Source: Takakia lepidozioides
Taxonomy: Eukaryota > Streptophyta > Takakiopsida > Takakiales > Takakiaceae
Direction: 5' to 3'
DNA: 64,000 bases
NCBI GenBank assembly: GCA_030704615.1
Contig: CM060733.1
Span: forward strand, 34,658,001 to 34,722,000
A program made the translations under genes and the position numbers. Below, piece by piece: positions 11,498-23,580 of the stretch; within the stretch, counting starts at the first letter, position 1; each line of letters opens with the position of its first letter. The notes below the pieces were generated by a model. It did no database searches. It saw only the letters and a program-made list of their open reading frames with translations, and was not told the origin of the DNA.

Positions 11498-12309
11498 CGA
11501 GCTCTTGTTTCTTGGGAGCAACTATGTCAGCCCAAAAAGAAAGGAGGCCTGGGTATTTTGGATCCTACAACGCAAATCAAGGCACTTTTGACAAAGTGGA
11601 TTCCTAGAACCATTGTTTACTGCCACAGCCCGTGGAGTAAGCTAATCCAACCTTATCTCATGGGGCCCTCCTCATCCCCCGGCCTGTGGGCCCACTCCCT
11701 CTATTGGATTGTTCAAGGAAAGAATACGAAAGTGATCCTGGGACCTCGCCCATGGCAATCTATTTGGGCAGTCTGGCAGTCACTCAGGGATAAACTGGTT
11801 CAAAGAAGACCCGTCTGTTTTGCAGAGGCCTACCGCCAACCCCTTTTTGGGAACAATATACTCAGCTCTGAAAGGTTATCCTTCAAAAACCAAAGTGGGC
11901 TTATTGGGAACATTGTGGTGCATTATTCATTTGCAGCAATATTTGGGAGCAAGACAATTTTCTTCCTGCAGGTATAGTGTCTCAAATTGTGGGCAACAGA
12001 CGTGCTAGTCCCTGCCCAGCTAGACAGCTGCCACAGGCAATGGCGGTAACACGGTCCTACTGGTGCTCTCAATGAATGATAGTTTGGCTTCGGGAATTGC
12101 TTCTGTTGCAGATTGTGAGGGCAGCCTCCTACTTACAGGATCTAGAAACAGTTCATTTATCCGATCAGACTGTTGGATGGGAAGGGGATGGCTAACCCAG
12201 CCCCACCGCTAGGGCAGAAAATGCAATTGCACTCAACCTTCTCTTGGTTTCTTTCTTATCCATTGGCTGCTCTGCAATTTGACCGGGGGAAGAGTTGGAG
12301 TGATGATCT
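11498..12309 (+). pseudogene. LINE reverse transcriptase, fragment II (C-terminal region)
   Basis: Opens with RALVSWEQLCQPKKKGGLGI followed by ALLTKWI and LWAHSLYWIVQ, the typical C-terminal part of plant L1-type RT polyproteins. A frame change occurs near 11850-11980. It continues to WSDDL at the edge of CACTA element 2. It is continuous with fragment I across CACTA element 1 and with fragment III across CACTA element 2. Confidence 0.75.
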
Positions 12310-13418
12310 CACTATAAGAAAAAAAAAAGGGGGGGGGGGGGGTTCTCGACGCCGCCGCGCCACGCCACGGCGTCGTAAAACAGCCCTTTTCGAGCAGGGG
12401 GGGAAGAACCAAATTTGCTACGTTTGGGCGTCGCTAGTCCGCTGCAAATATGCGACCAATGAGGGTCGCAAATATGCGAAACCGCGATTTGTGACGCCGA
12501 CGCGATTTCCGACGTCTGGACGTCGGAGGGAAAAAAAAAAAAAAACCTACTCTGCAATGCAGAATCAGCAGTCCGGGGGTCGCAAAGTGCGACGCCCGGA
12601 CGTCACAATTTAAGGGGGTACATTTGAATTTAGGCGGGAAAATTTGAATTTGGAATTTGAATTTCAAAACTTGTGGACCATTGACTCCGGTTCTGTCTAA
12701 TGGCGATATGTTCATTGTTCTACATATATTATGCAATGCATACATGAACCTAAGACCTCCACGTTATAACATTTCTAAGACATTACAAACTAACCAACAC
12801 ACCTACGCTACATCTATGTATCACAAAAATAATCTAAATATATATATACATATAAAGATTTCCTTCAAGTTCTTTCAAGTTCCTTCTAAGGGGTCTCTCT
12901 TGTGACGCCGGAGAATTGCAACCTTCACAGCCTTAGTGCCCAGCCCCAGCCCCAGCCCCAACATCGTCACCGTTGTTGTACCCCCCCACCGTCAGGCGCC
13001 CAAGTGACGTCATTGTGATGACCTAAGCTGACCACAACACCATTGTGACCCCCTGTGGCGATGCCGTTGCGACCCCCTGGCGTCGCAACGTTGGGCGTTC
13101 TAGCGCAGGGCGCCCCAGCGACGCTTTTGTGAAGTTAAGGGTCGCAAAGCCCAAAAAAAAAAAAAAAAAAAAAAACTTCCACTCTGGTGATGTGTTGCGA
13201 CGCAGAGGCGTTGGGGCGCCCTTAGTGACGCTTTTGTGACGCCGAGGCGTCGCAACGTTTTATTTTTCTTTCCCCTTCATGCCACCTTACGACGGCTGGG
13301 CGTCGTAATGGTGTCGCAGCGGGGGGGGGGGGGCGTCGCAAAAAAGCGTCGCGGGCTTAGCGCTGCGCGGGGCGTGGGGGCGCGGCTGGCGTCGCAAACC
13401 CCCCCATTTGCTGTAGTG
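12310..13418. mobile_element. CACTA-type transposon 2 with perfect 3-bp target duplication
   Basis: Left end CACTATAAGAAAA; right end, read on the other strand, CACTACAGCAAATGGGGGG. Flanked by TCT at 12307-12309 and TCT at 13419-13421, the exact 3-bp duplication expected for CACTA elements. At 1109 bp it is too small for a transposase and none is visible. Both ends are rich in GGCGTCGCAA and TTGCGACGCC motifs (candidate subterminal binding sites) plus poly-G and poly-A runs. A 5'-truncated copy ends at 62992 with the same right terminus. Confidence 0.88.
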
Positions 13419-14568
13419 TCTCCACTCCCCTTTCTTTGCTTACTCGGTTAGGTTGGGTTACTCTATATTAAGGCCAACCACTTCCTTCCTATCTAGATGG
13501 TCTGAAAAGTGGAACTACCTCAATCTGACATCGGCTAACTGGGACTCGATTTGGAAAGACATCTGGAAAAAACATAGGGCAGCTAAGATCTCCGGTTTTT
13601 TGTGGAAATTGGCTCACAGGATCCTGCCAGTCAATGCTAAGACCTCGTGCAACAACTCTACTTGCAGTTTATGCTTGACACAGCCTGAGACCATCGAGCA
13701 TTGTCTGGCAGAATGCTCTTTTCCAGCCAGAGTTGGAAAGCTGTGTTCAGCTTCTACTCCAATTGGGACATCCCCCACCCCTTCCTCTTTGCTGTTGCTG
13801 AATTTCCTTCCTCCTCGCTTGCTTTCTTCATGCCCAATGTGAGACAATCTCAGGACTCTAACCTTGTGGAACCTTTGGAAGGTTAGATGTTGTTTCATGT
13901 ATGAGGGGAAACCCCCTAGGGGAAGGTCAATTCTTTTTTGTATATACCATGACCTGCTTACCGAGAGGAGGAAAGCATGGGACATATTGTGTGCAGTTGT
14001 TTCCAGATCTTTTGAAGAACAGGGCAGACAGCTCGTCAATGACTTTTAGCAATCCTGGGGCAAAACGACACTCTCGGAACTTGTCTTCCCAACATACGGT
14101 TCCGCTGGAATGTCTCCACTCCCATAGCTTGGGATGTCCCCTGGTGAGGGCAACGACGCAGACTTTAATTGGAGGCACAAAAAACCCTGCGTGACCAAGT
14201 TTGGGACCCAGCTGAGATTTTAGTGTGTAGTAGTTGTCTCTTTCCTCCACTTTTCTCCATGCTCCCTGTCTTGATTCACTCAAGCTTCTAGAATTTTTTG
14301 CTAGTTTGCTTCTCTCCTCATGCTTGTTTTTCTAGTAATATTTCTTGCTCAGGCTCATAGTATTCTCTTCATTCTCCAACTGCTCTCTACCTGCCCTCTT
14401 ACATCTCCTCTTGCTTGTAGCTAGTATGCTTCGGTTTCGGGGATTCCTCCACAGTGTGCCTCACGGCCTCCCTCGTGGTTATTTTTTCCACCCAATGTGA
14501 ACCTTTATACTTTTAATTTGATTAAAAGGGCCTCTATCCCCTTTCTCTCAAAGAAAAAAGAAAAAAGA
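13419..14568 (+). pseudogene. LINE fragment III: RT zinc-binding domain and 3' end
   Basis: The frame from 13453 carries the RT-associated zinc-binding (zf-RVT) pattern: IWKKHRAAKISGFLWKLAHR, then CSLCLTQPETIEHCLAEC with the Cys-Cys-His-Cys ligands. The 3' untranslated part ends near 14568 with TTAAAAGGGCC and a degenerate A-rich tail (AAAGAAAAAAGAAAAAAGAA), which I take as the LINE terminus. A second near-identical copy is at 62993-64000 and runs out of the window. Inactive because the LINE is split and its frame is broken. Confidence 0.75.
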
Positions 14569-17171
14569 ACATTTGATTATCAACATTATTTAAATAGCTC
14601 AAGAATGTTCATCATGCAACACCTTATATGTATCCTCTGGAAATCACAAACCTCACAAACTGAAAGTCATACAACCAATATTCAGATTGATAAACACTAG
14701 GTGTGAAAGTTTCACATGGTGAATTGTCACATCTCTCCAAGTTCTTCCCGACAAACAATAGACAACTCACCCAGGGCTAGGAAGAATTTAGTAGGCGCAT
14801 GAGCCTTATATAAGAAAATAGTGCACAGGTTGCAAAAAGTTTTGTTTTCAATTCGGATGAAAAAAATTGAGGGGCAGCAAAAGGGTGTCGGGAAAAGGTG
14901 GACCAAAGGGATTGACATTTTGATGGTAAAATTTGTAGGCACATGTTTTTTTGTAATTTTACATCCTGCCAGTTCAAAAGGTTCAAATTTGACCCCCCTA
15001 CATATGCCTACAAAGCAGCCCATAGAGAATAATGTGCAAATACAGTGAAAATTTCAGGGTATGTGGGTTCACCGACCAGGTGCCGCCAAGATGTTTGATT
15101 TACTGGGACGGAAACACTGTAAGGTCAACTCTAGCATCTGACACTCCGGTGGATTGAAATCAGGAGTCCCACATGTAAAAGCCTCTCACACATCATCGAT
15201 AACCCCTGCTAACTCAACCACTAGTGGGTGTAGATGATTTATCGATGGTTGATTTAATGGGCAAATAGTATGCGGAGGTGTATCAAATGCCCATCTCGTC
15301 ATCCCACTTGTTCATCAAATATTCTCTGTAGATTTTTAGATCCTTTGAAATTATTTTGAACCTTCGATCTATTCGGCATTTGGTAAAGGTAGGAAGGCCT
15401 ATGACCATGTCCTCAATAAATCAACTTACTTATTGGCATCGGTAGGGACCTATGTCGTTGTCACCACCTATTCTAGAGGTGCCACAAAAGTTGTTGCCAC
15501 CTACCTATTGGCCAGGGCAGGTACGCCACGTTATTTTCGTGACCTGGCCCTGGGTAGAATACGCAGGTGGCCGCTTGCGCTACTTTTGAAAAATAAGAAA
15601 CAAAATGCCCTTCAATAATCATCAATAAGGCTCAAAAAGGGCTTCCTCCGCTGTTCCCAACAAAAACAAAAAAAAAAAGGGGGAAAAAAATGCTGCCTAA
15701 ACCTAATGTGAAATTTGGGTGGGGGCGATTTGTATAGGAGATGGGTCTCTCTTGAGGCCCTTCTCCGGCGTAAAGAACCATGATATTTTGAGTACCTTCC
15801 AGAGCCCCCGTAAGGTATTTTGCCAGCGTGGCAAGGTCCTTACGGAGGCTGGAAGGTATAGTGCAAATCTTCTGCCCTATCTGACCTAAAAATGAACTAA
15901 GAAAAATATCACGGTTCTTTACGAATGTCCAAGTCAAAAGTAAAAAAAAGAAAAAAAAAAAGGTAGTAAGTAGTGAAAAGTAGTGAAAACTCTATAGTGT
16001 AGTAAAGTTGACCAAACAACCCCTCAACATCCACCCGTGGATGTTTTCTGATTCTCATGCAAATTTGTCAGCAGGGATTAGATCTTGAGTGGTCACTATT
16101 TTCGTTTTCTGGATAAGTATTTTTGTGCTGGGACCGCACAGCACTACAAAGTCAACAAAAAGGAAAAGGCCTCACACATAATTATTGAGTACCCTAAACC
16201 TTCCTTTGTTACATCCGTTACCTTTTCAGACATGAAGTCTTCATCCTACAGGAGGAGGACGTACCTTACGTGAGGCGTAAGACTTCTAGGGCCTTATGGA
16301 ATGAGTAAGGTGACAATTTTTCTGGAGGGTGGGGCAATGAGGAGGGCAGGTTGGTTTTTATGCTGGTGAGGGGCAGCTGACTCGGTCCTTCCACGGCTTT
16401 GGAACACATGAATTCTGGCTGCCGCCCTTGCGTGCGTGAGCCTCGGTTCATGTTTGAAAATGGGCGGAAGGGCCTCATTGCCCTATACTTGAATATTTCA
16501 ACCACACTCATAGCAACACAGGTTGCTAGCCCAACACATTTAAGGGATTCCATTCACAATTCCAAAGGGTACCTTCCAGGGGACACAGGACAGGGGACAG
16601 AGGCCTGGAAAGCCTGGAAAGGCCTTTGGAAGGGACTGAGGCCCTGGAATTTTTTTTAATTGTGGGGAAAAAAATAAAACCCCTGGGACACCATGAGGCC
16701 ACACCCGGTAGTCAGTGAAGGGGAACCGATCCTCTACCCTTTTTGAAGGAGTGAAATACCATTCCCTCTTATATATAGTGCTAGGGTGGGGGTACTGCTA
16801 AATTTCGCCCTAAACTATGACGAGATCCTTAGTGTAGATAGCAGTAGTTAGAGCTAAAATATCTGGAGCAGGGCAGTGCAGGCTAGCACTAGCATACCAG
16901 TGGGCGGGGCCTTTAGTTGAAGTAGCACTAGCCACAGAAGACTTTGACCAAAGCCAGCGTAACTGATCTTTTCGCTACTTTTCCTTTCGAAGGTCTCGTG
17001 TGTCTTACGTGAGCATGCAGTAGGTGGGTGTGTATCCATGGCTTCCTTCAGCCTTGGTGTGAGTTATGTCATGGTGTTATGGATTCAATGTTTTCTTCGT
17101 CTGCTAGTGATCTCGGGGTCTTTTGACCTTGGCACGGGAAGTGGGCTTGTAAAGGAAGTCGAGATGTGAAG
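14569..17171. other. Unassigned region upstream of the receptor-kinase pseudogene
   Basis: No convincing gene on either strand; the open frames are short and lack recognisable motifs. It contains one small foldback element (15770-15922) and a possible TATA box, TTATATATAG, near 16769, about 400 bases before the receptor-kinase start. Nothing else structured was seen. Confidence 0.5.
15770..15922. mobile_element. Foldback MITE with GTAAAGAACC termini
   Basis: 153 bp with inverted ends GTAAAGAACCATGATATTTT and, on the other strand, GTAAAGAACCGTGATATTTT. A second inverted pair lies inside (ACCTTCCAG...CCGTAAGG against CCTTACGG...CTGGAAGGT), so most of it can fold into one hairpin. No clear target duplication. 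It shares the GTAAAGAAC start with the element at 36233-36406. Confidence 0.6.
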
Positions 17172-17584
17172 ATGGAGGCGGGGACAAGGTTTCAACTCCG
17201 CAGAAGCATGCGGGTTCCGCTGTCCCTGATCACAGTGGGAGTGGGATTGATGATTGCATTGCTATTGGCGTGTCACGGACATGGGCCCAACAAGCTGGTT
17301 TGTTCTTCATCCCGCTTTCCTAAAACTGAGCTAGACTCCAGAAAGTTCTAGAAATGTAATACAGCACTCAAGTGTCATCAATTAGTGAGAATTGGACTAT
17401 GATCTGTAATGCTGATATTGAGCCTCAGAGGCAAACAGATTTGGCGGATTATTGGGCTTTTTTTTGAAGCAATTCAAGCAGTTCATCTGGTATGATCACT
17501 GCATGATGTGACCACTGATCAGGCCCTCGTGGAAATCAAAAGGAGTAGTAAAATGTGCGTGCGATTGTGGGCTGAATTTCAGAG

Positions 17585-19009
17585 TTTATCAGCATCGACT
17601 GTGGAGCCAGTCAAGCATATGTCGATCCTGTGACTAACATCTCCTGGGTCCCTGATGATGGCTACATTGCAACCGGGAAAAATTGAAAAACGTTATGGGC
17701 AGTAATGACACCACTCTTCAGACTCTTCGATACTTCCCCGAGTCGCGGGGGAAGGACTGCTATATTTGCAGCCTGTACAGGCAGACAACACTTACTTGAT
17801 TCGTGCAACATTCTCATATGGTTCATACGACGGCCTCCCACCTCCCACCTTTTACCTTGACATAGAGGCGAGCAGGAGGAGCACATTGACCTTCAACAAG
17901 AGCGGTGACTGGGTGTAACTCGAAACAATTATTCTTGCCACAAACAACAGCATTTTCGTCTGTCTTTCCCGCATATCACCGTCAGAGACCCCTTTCATTT
18001 CTTCCCTGGAGTTGCGCCCTATATTTGCAATGAACAGTAGCTACTTGTTCGAAGGTATATCTCCCGGGATCAGTACTTGTATGGCCACGGTAGTGGACCT
18101 CGGAGCTGATGCAAACACAGTTGTAAGGTCAGTATTTTCTTAACCTCATGAAACAAGGGTAGAGGTAGGGCATCCTCATTTTCCTCTGGTTAGAATTGCA
18201 AATGAATATCCGCAACTTGTAGGCCTAGTTATAGAGACTGTCGCGAGGGGTCTCCAAGGCTATAATGGGGCTAGAATGCGGTCCATGGATAGGACTTCAG
18301 GAAAATAAGGTAGCGTGCACCACTTCTGCAGGATCAGTGTACCTAGGAAAGGCAGAAATTCGCACATATTTCTAGGTTTGGATTCATATAAGATGTCCAA
18401 GGCACAAATGGCTCAACCACAGTTTTTGAAATTCAGTCCCGAGTCTCTTGGATCATGGACCTTATGCCTCGTTTGTACTGCATGTCACCAGGTATCCTGA
18501 CGACCTTTACGATCGCAAGTGGCGTGGTTCGGGGCGCACAGGGTCCAATTATGAATTTCTCAGCACATCCCATGTAGTGAATGTAGCTGATCTTCTTCAA
18601 AATCCACCCACGACCGTCATGCAAACTGCCATAACCTGTTCTCGGGACAAAAGTTTCAATTTCAGCTTTCCGGATTCAAATTATCAAGCAAACTCTTTCT
18701 ACAATATCCTTTTCTACTTTGCTGAGATACAACAGTTGTCAAGCAACGAGTCACGTTACTTTGACTTCTGTACTCACATACTGACGAATGACGCATTATA
18801 CGGTACTTGTATCAATGCATACACTGTTTCTGATAGTGTCGAAGCTATTCACAACTCTCATATCATCATCTCACCCAACAAGCCCATGAATGACCAGTCG
18901 TATTTCAGCTTCGTTCCAGATTCTAACTCGACTCTGGGTCCCATTCTGAATGCCGCCGAAATTTATGAGATTTCTCAATCTGTTTCTCCGAGGACATACT
19001 ATGCAGATG
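17585..19009 (+). other. Malectin-like ectodomain exons of the receptor kinase
   Basis: Exon 17585-18127 begins FISIDCGASQAYVDP and ISWVPDDGYIATGK, the usual start of a plant malectin-like domain, and later has LRYFPESRGKDCY, NTYLIRATFSYGSYDGLP and FYLDIEA. Reading these together needs two frame changes (near 17680 and 17763) and passes a TAA near 17917. After an intron (GT at 18128, AG at 18490-18491), exon 18492-19009 is open: YPDDLYDRKWRG, FNFSFPDSNYQANSFYNILF and YFAEIQ, all typical of the second malectin half. The domain is thought to bind carbohydrate or peptide-type ligands outside the cell. Confidence 0.8.
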
Positions 19010-19249
19010 GTAAGTGATCGTCGAAAGTTCTGTGCAGCGGTTTAATTCGGCTGGAAACCCAAGCAAACGGTGATTCAAATGAAAATGAAGATGTGATAAG
19101 GATTGAGGAAGCTTGATTATCTTTAGCGGGTTGATGTCTTTTTGTCGGTTCTGGAACGTTCCTTGTACATCTTTGGATCTCGAGGGTTGGGGATTAACAT
19201 TTTCATGGCTCCTACTCATCGGAACATGCGTGTGGAATGGATCTTGCAG

Positions 19250-21430
19250 AAAACGTGATTGACATTGTCAAGATAGCCTTCAATCTGACCGATTGGACTG
19301 GGGATCCTTGCTCGCCAACTCCGTATGATTGGATAGCTTGTACTTCTGACACGCTCCCAGAGTCTATACTCTGTAAGCAGCCTAATTGTTTTTCTGCTGT
19401 TGATTGTATCTGAAAACTACAAATCGTACATCATGTATGTCTATGCTGGTTAGATATCACGGTCCACTGTAACGAACCCTGGGCATATGAAAGGGGACCG
19501 TCTTGTGTGTAACATAGTGTGAACTCGTCTTGTTTTTCGAGACCTTTGGATCAAGGGAATTAAGGGATTTCAACGATTTTATTGCCTCTTGAATCCACAG
19601 GAAGGTCTCAACCATGAATCTGACTGGGTCCATACCCTTGGAGATTGGAAAGCTTTCCGCTCTAAATGCCTTGTAAGCATTTTCTACCTCAAATTCTCGA
19701 ATGTGTGCTTGATACTAGGACTCAATATCGAGTACTCGTCATACAGCAGCACTAGGTAGCTGCTCTATCCCAGAAACCTCCTCAAAATGCCTCTCGTAGT
19801 TGACTGTAGGTACCTTTAAGGGTATTGTGGTGGGCGATGGTTGTTGCAGGGTACTGTAGTTTTCCCAGGTGTTGCTCTATACAGTCCCATTGGAAGATTC
19901 AATTAAGGTCAGGAAACATGAATTATACCATGTGGAAGAAGTACGTGCTGATGCAGCTGATACCAAAACCTTCCATTTCCAAAAAGTCGCTTCCTTTGCA
20001 AACCAAGTGCTCATTCTTATCGTAGTAGTTGTTCGTTCTTTGAGGTTCATGTATTAATTTGAACCAATCTGTATTTGCATACAGTTCTACAGTTGAGCAG
20101 CTGTAGGAGATCAAGCGAATGCTTTAATCTACATAGATAGTATCCATATGCTGCATGGCTCAAAGTATGTGGCAGACGGATTTCTTTCACGTTTGGTCTT
20201 TCCGGTGCACCTCGATACATGTGACTTTCTGGTCTTTAGTAAGTATTATCAGTAGAAGATTGAGGTGTGGAGTTCAGGTGGTTGGATAACAACACAATAT
20301 CAGGGAGCATACCGGAGCAGCTGAGTGAACTGACAAATCTCCAGCAACTGTGAGTTCTCTGCCTGCCATCTATCGCATCTGCGTGCAAGGAACTGGGTTG
20401 CACGTAGGAACCATTTTCACCAGTTGGTCAGCACTGTACTCTGCTAGAGGTATGATTAACTGCAGAAAATCTAGTGGTTCAGAATCCTTTGATAATTAAG
20501 CCACTCTTAATTAGATCCTTTGTGTTTGGTGTTTAGGCGGCTGGAAAACAACAAACTAACAGGGAGCATTCCGGAGCAGCTGAGTCAATTGACAAATCTC
20601 CAACAACTGTGAGTTCTTTGTCATGAGCTATCAGATGAGATTCTCCCGAAAGTACCTCTTTGCTCCGGGCTATTGTCTACAAAATGTTATTGGCGAGTAA
20701 TATGCGTTGAGGATCAGGAACTGAAAGTAAAAGTTGGGACTTACATCACCTTTTGTCTTGGGATTTTGACTATTTTGAACGTCTAGCTGAACATATGTCT
20801 ACTTCATCGGGTGCCCATTTCAATCTTGAAGATCCCGGAAGATTCTGCAGTCTCCCTCAATGATTCGGCTGCCTATATAATTCGGAAATCAATTTGGCAC
20901 AGTATGCTTGAGCAGCTTCCTAATTAATTTGGAAATGATATCCAGGTTCCTCTCCAGCATATGTAGTTTGTGGCTGCTTCGGACATGAAAAAAGAGAAAT
21001 TAGGAAACAAACGATACTTTGTAACCTCTGCTGGAAGCTCAAAGAGCTTATGGGACAAGTGAAAGCATGAAACAAGAAAGAGAGCGGGGCCTCTAGATAC
21101 AACTACTAAACTGATGGATTGTCTAAGGGTCATAAACGCCTCATGCACATGCTGCTAAGAATTTCATATTCTCAAAATGAGACACCTAAGCTACAGTGCC
21201 GGATAGACAATAGTATCTCCCACGGACCACATTGTAGTAAGTTGAACTTTTTCCGAAGCAAGGCTGAGCAGGGGTACAGATGGACGTTTATGTTTGTGTT
21301 CTTCGGTGACCCTTCTGCTAAGATCTGATAAACATGTAAGGTGCCTGTTGGATGGTGGACAGATTTTTGCAAAACAACAACCTGAGTGGAGACATTCCCC
21401 AAGCTCTTATCAACAAAGCAACTTGAAGTT
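19250..21430 (+). other. LRR exons of the receptor kinase
   Basis: Exon 19250-19372 gives the pre-LRR cap with WTGDPCSPTPYDWIAC. Short exons follow, each coding about one repeat: NLTGSIPLEIGKLSALNAL (from about 19607), NNTISGSIPEQLSELTNLQQL (about 20276-20350), NNKLTGSIPEQLSQLTNLQQL (about 20537-20608) and NNNLSGDIPQALINK (about 21368). The latter exons end before GTGAGTT donors. One-repeat-per-exon structure is usual in this receptor family. Phase between the cap exon and the first repeat looks inconsistent, another sign of decay. Confidence 0.7.
19889..19958 (+). repeat. 70-bp fragment of Ty3 integrase-end sequence inside the receptor-kinase gene
   Basis: Positions 19889-19958 are identical base for base to 1928-1997, which encodes part of the Ty3 Pol C-terminus (SIKVRKHELYHVEEVRADAA). 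The flanks on both sides are unrelated, there is no LTR, no poly-A and no target duplication. The inserted frame is open for about 60 codons but in an intronic position. Confidence 0.9.
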
Positions 21431-21773
21431 GGAGTAAATTTTTCCACTGGTCATGTTACCTGGTGTCGAATTTCATTTTCAATGTTTCAATACTTCCTAA
21501 TAGATTCCCGTTTTGAACCTTTGATTTGTAGTAGTTGCAGCAGACCAGTTATTGCCTTCTCTATGCAGACCCTTTGATGTCAAGCCTGTGGTTTGTTGGA
21601 CAGGTGTCGTAACAAAGCTAATTGTTGGCTAGATTGTGTATCTTAAGGCCTCGCTTTTCTCGATGGGTTTTGATAGAGTACTAATTGCTTGTACAATTTT
21701 CACGAGTAGGAGCAAGGTAATCACTAATAGAAGATGTTTCTATAATTTCTAAGATGTTTGTTATTGAAACATC

Positions 21774-21815
21774 ATCTATCTATCTATCTATCTATAGATC
21801 TATCATCTATCTTTC
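21774..21815. repeat. (TCTA)n microsatellite
   Basis: About seven TCTA units with one TAGATC interruption, in an intron of the receptor-kinase pseudogene. Confidence 0.8.
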
Positions 21816-21896
21816 ATCACATGTATCTTAGAATAGAAACATCATCATATGTTTTGATATTGCAGATCTTTCTTAACGCCCCTTACAAAGTCCAGG

Positions 21897-22395
21897 AAGC
21901 CTCTGAATCTGGCCGAGTAGTCCCTCGATCTATGAAGTAGTTTCCAGAACTGTTAGTAGCCCTAAAGATCAGATTTATGCTCTTGTCCCAGGCTTGTCCC
22001 TTGCTGGTCAAGAGCATATGTGTAGACCCACTACAGACTAGATCGTTATCCAAAGACAGTTAAGTGCTGTGAGCTGCTTAGAACGAGAACAAGGCAATGA
22101 TCTATATATCGCTTGGAAAATTTAGTTTAGAAACTTGACGGTTTGCGCCTGTTCTATTATTGCAGATCGTTCTAATAAGGGTTTGAGGCGGTGTCTGGTG
22201 TTTAGATCTCTCTAAGAAATCTTTGAGCTGTCCTGGAAAAGAATGTTTCCCAAAGTGAGTAAGAAAACTTGGCCCTCCAGGAGAACACCCTGCAGCAGCA
22301 ACGGCCGAAGCCGTGGTTAAGTCATTGTTTTCATGTGGGTGCAGGACCTTCGGGAATCTACTCCTGTGTACGACGTCCCAGCCGTGCCCTGCACT
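21897..22395. repeat. Segment later duplicated at 26996-27430 (first copy)
   Basis: Intron plus the first bases of the membrane-segment exon of the receptor kinase. It shares GCCTCTGAATCTGGCCGAGT, GTGTAGACCCACTA, TTTGCGCCTGTTCTA and GTGCAGGACCTTCGGGAA with the downstream copy, with small gaps between them. Confidence 0.75.
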
Positions 22396-22568
22396 CCGCC
22401 CCGCATCCCCAGGGAAAAGAGCAACCTGGGCATCATTATCGGTTGTGTCATTGCAGGGGCCATAGTAGTAGCCGGCGCAGTTACAGGATTGATATACTGG
22501 CGCTGCTGCTGTGTCGGCCAACATTCGAGCCCCAAGCGTGAAAACAAGCTGCCAGGTCTGTATATGTG
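22346..22568 (+). other. Transmembrane exon of the receptor kinase
   Basis: After a GTGCAG acceptor the frame gives a Pro-rich stalk (PAVPCTPPRIPREK) and then a single hydrophobic helix, NLGIIIGCVIAGAIVVAGAV, ended by WRCCC and basic residues. This is the expected single-pass membrane anchor between the LRRs and the kinase. Confidence 0.75.
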
Positions 22569-23580
22569 AACTCTCTGAAGTTCTGAGATGTAGCAGATCA
22601 GATCCGATCCGAGTAAACACTAGTTCTCCGACCTAGTTTCAAAGAGCTGTCGCGCTCAGTCAGCCAGCTATTATTCAGAGACTACATTAAAGTGCACTGT
22701 ATGGTATGCTGCATGCTAGCAGATGTCCACTTTTGTGAGGTTAAGGTAAATGCCGTTCAATTCCTGATGGTGACTCCCGGCAGTTCATATTAGTTCTTCA
22801 GACGTATGAACTTTCGGAGGAAATCTGTTTTCAGCCTGCGAGATGAGGCTTAGATAGTCACCTATTGAATGCGTGTAGTGGTTCACTAAAATTGGAACAT
22901 ACATGACACAAAACTCCACACAGAAAACAGTGAAGAGTGCAATGAAGAAAAGTACTATAGAGCCAAGTAATACAATACTACTGGACCTTCCTCTGTCACT
23001 TGACGCACCACTTCACACTTGCTGCTGACAAAGCTGGAACCCTGCAGCAGGCTTGCTTAACACTAAGGACCTGTGTAGGCTGGCTAACATATAACAATCA
23101 AGAGAGATGGAGATCGCTCCGCACCAGCACCTGTATGTAAAGAGCTGCAGGACTGCTTCTCCCATCCTGCCTCATAGTATTGCTGATTTATAGGAGTCCT
23201 AGTTAAATCACCGCTAGTAGTGGTGCCCTCCTATTAAGCTGGCACTGATCTAGAGAGCAGATCTAGAGAGAGCAGTGACGTGTTGGTGTTGCCGAGAACA
23301 GGCCATTCAACTGCATAACCTGCTGAAAGTCACGTCTTCATGAGTCTAGTTAGACTTTTTGCTCTGAATGGACTCTGAATGGACTATTAGTCATAAAATA
23401 TGTACTTGTTACTATGCGCAAGAACAAACCACAGCTATAGTTTCTGAATCTAGATCCATTTTGATTAAAGTCGGAAATCCCTTGAGAGTACACAAAGTTG
23501 TTCAGGATAATATGAGTCAGGACATCTTCAATAATTAATGGGGAAGCGCTTGAATAGGTACAGAAGGAGATGCCTCATGT

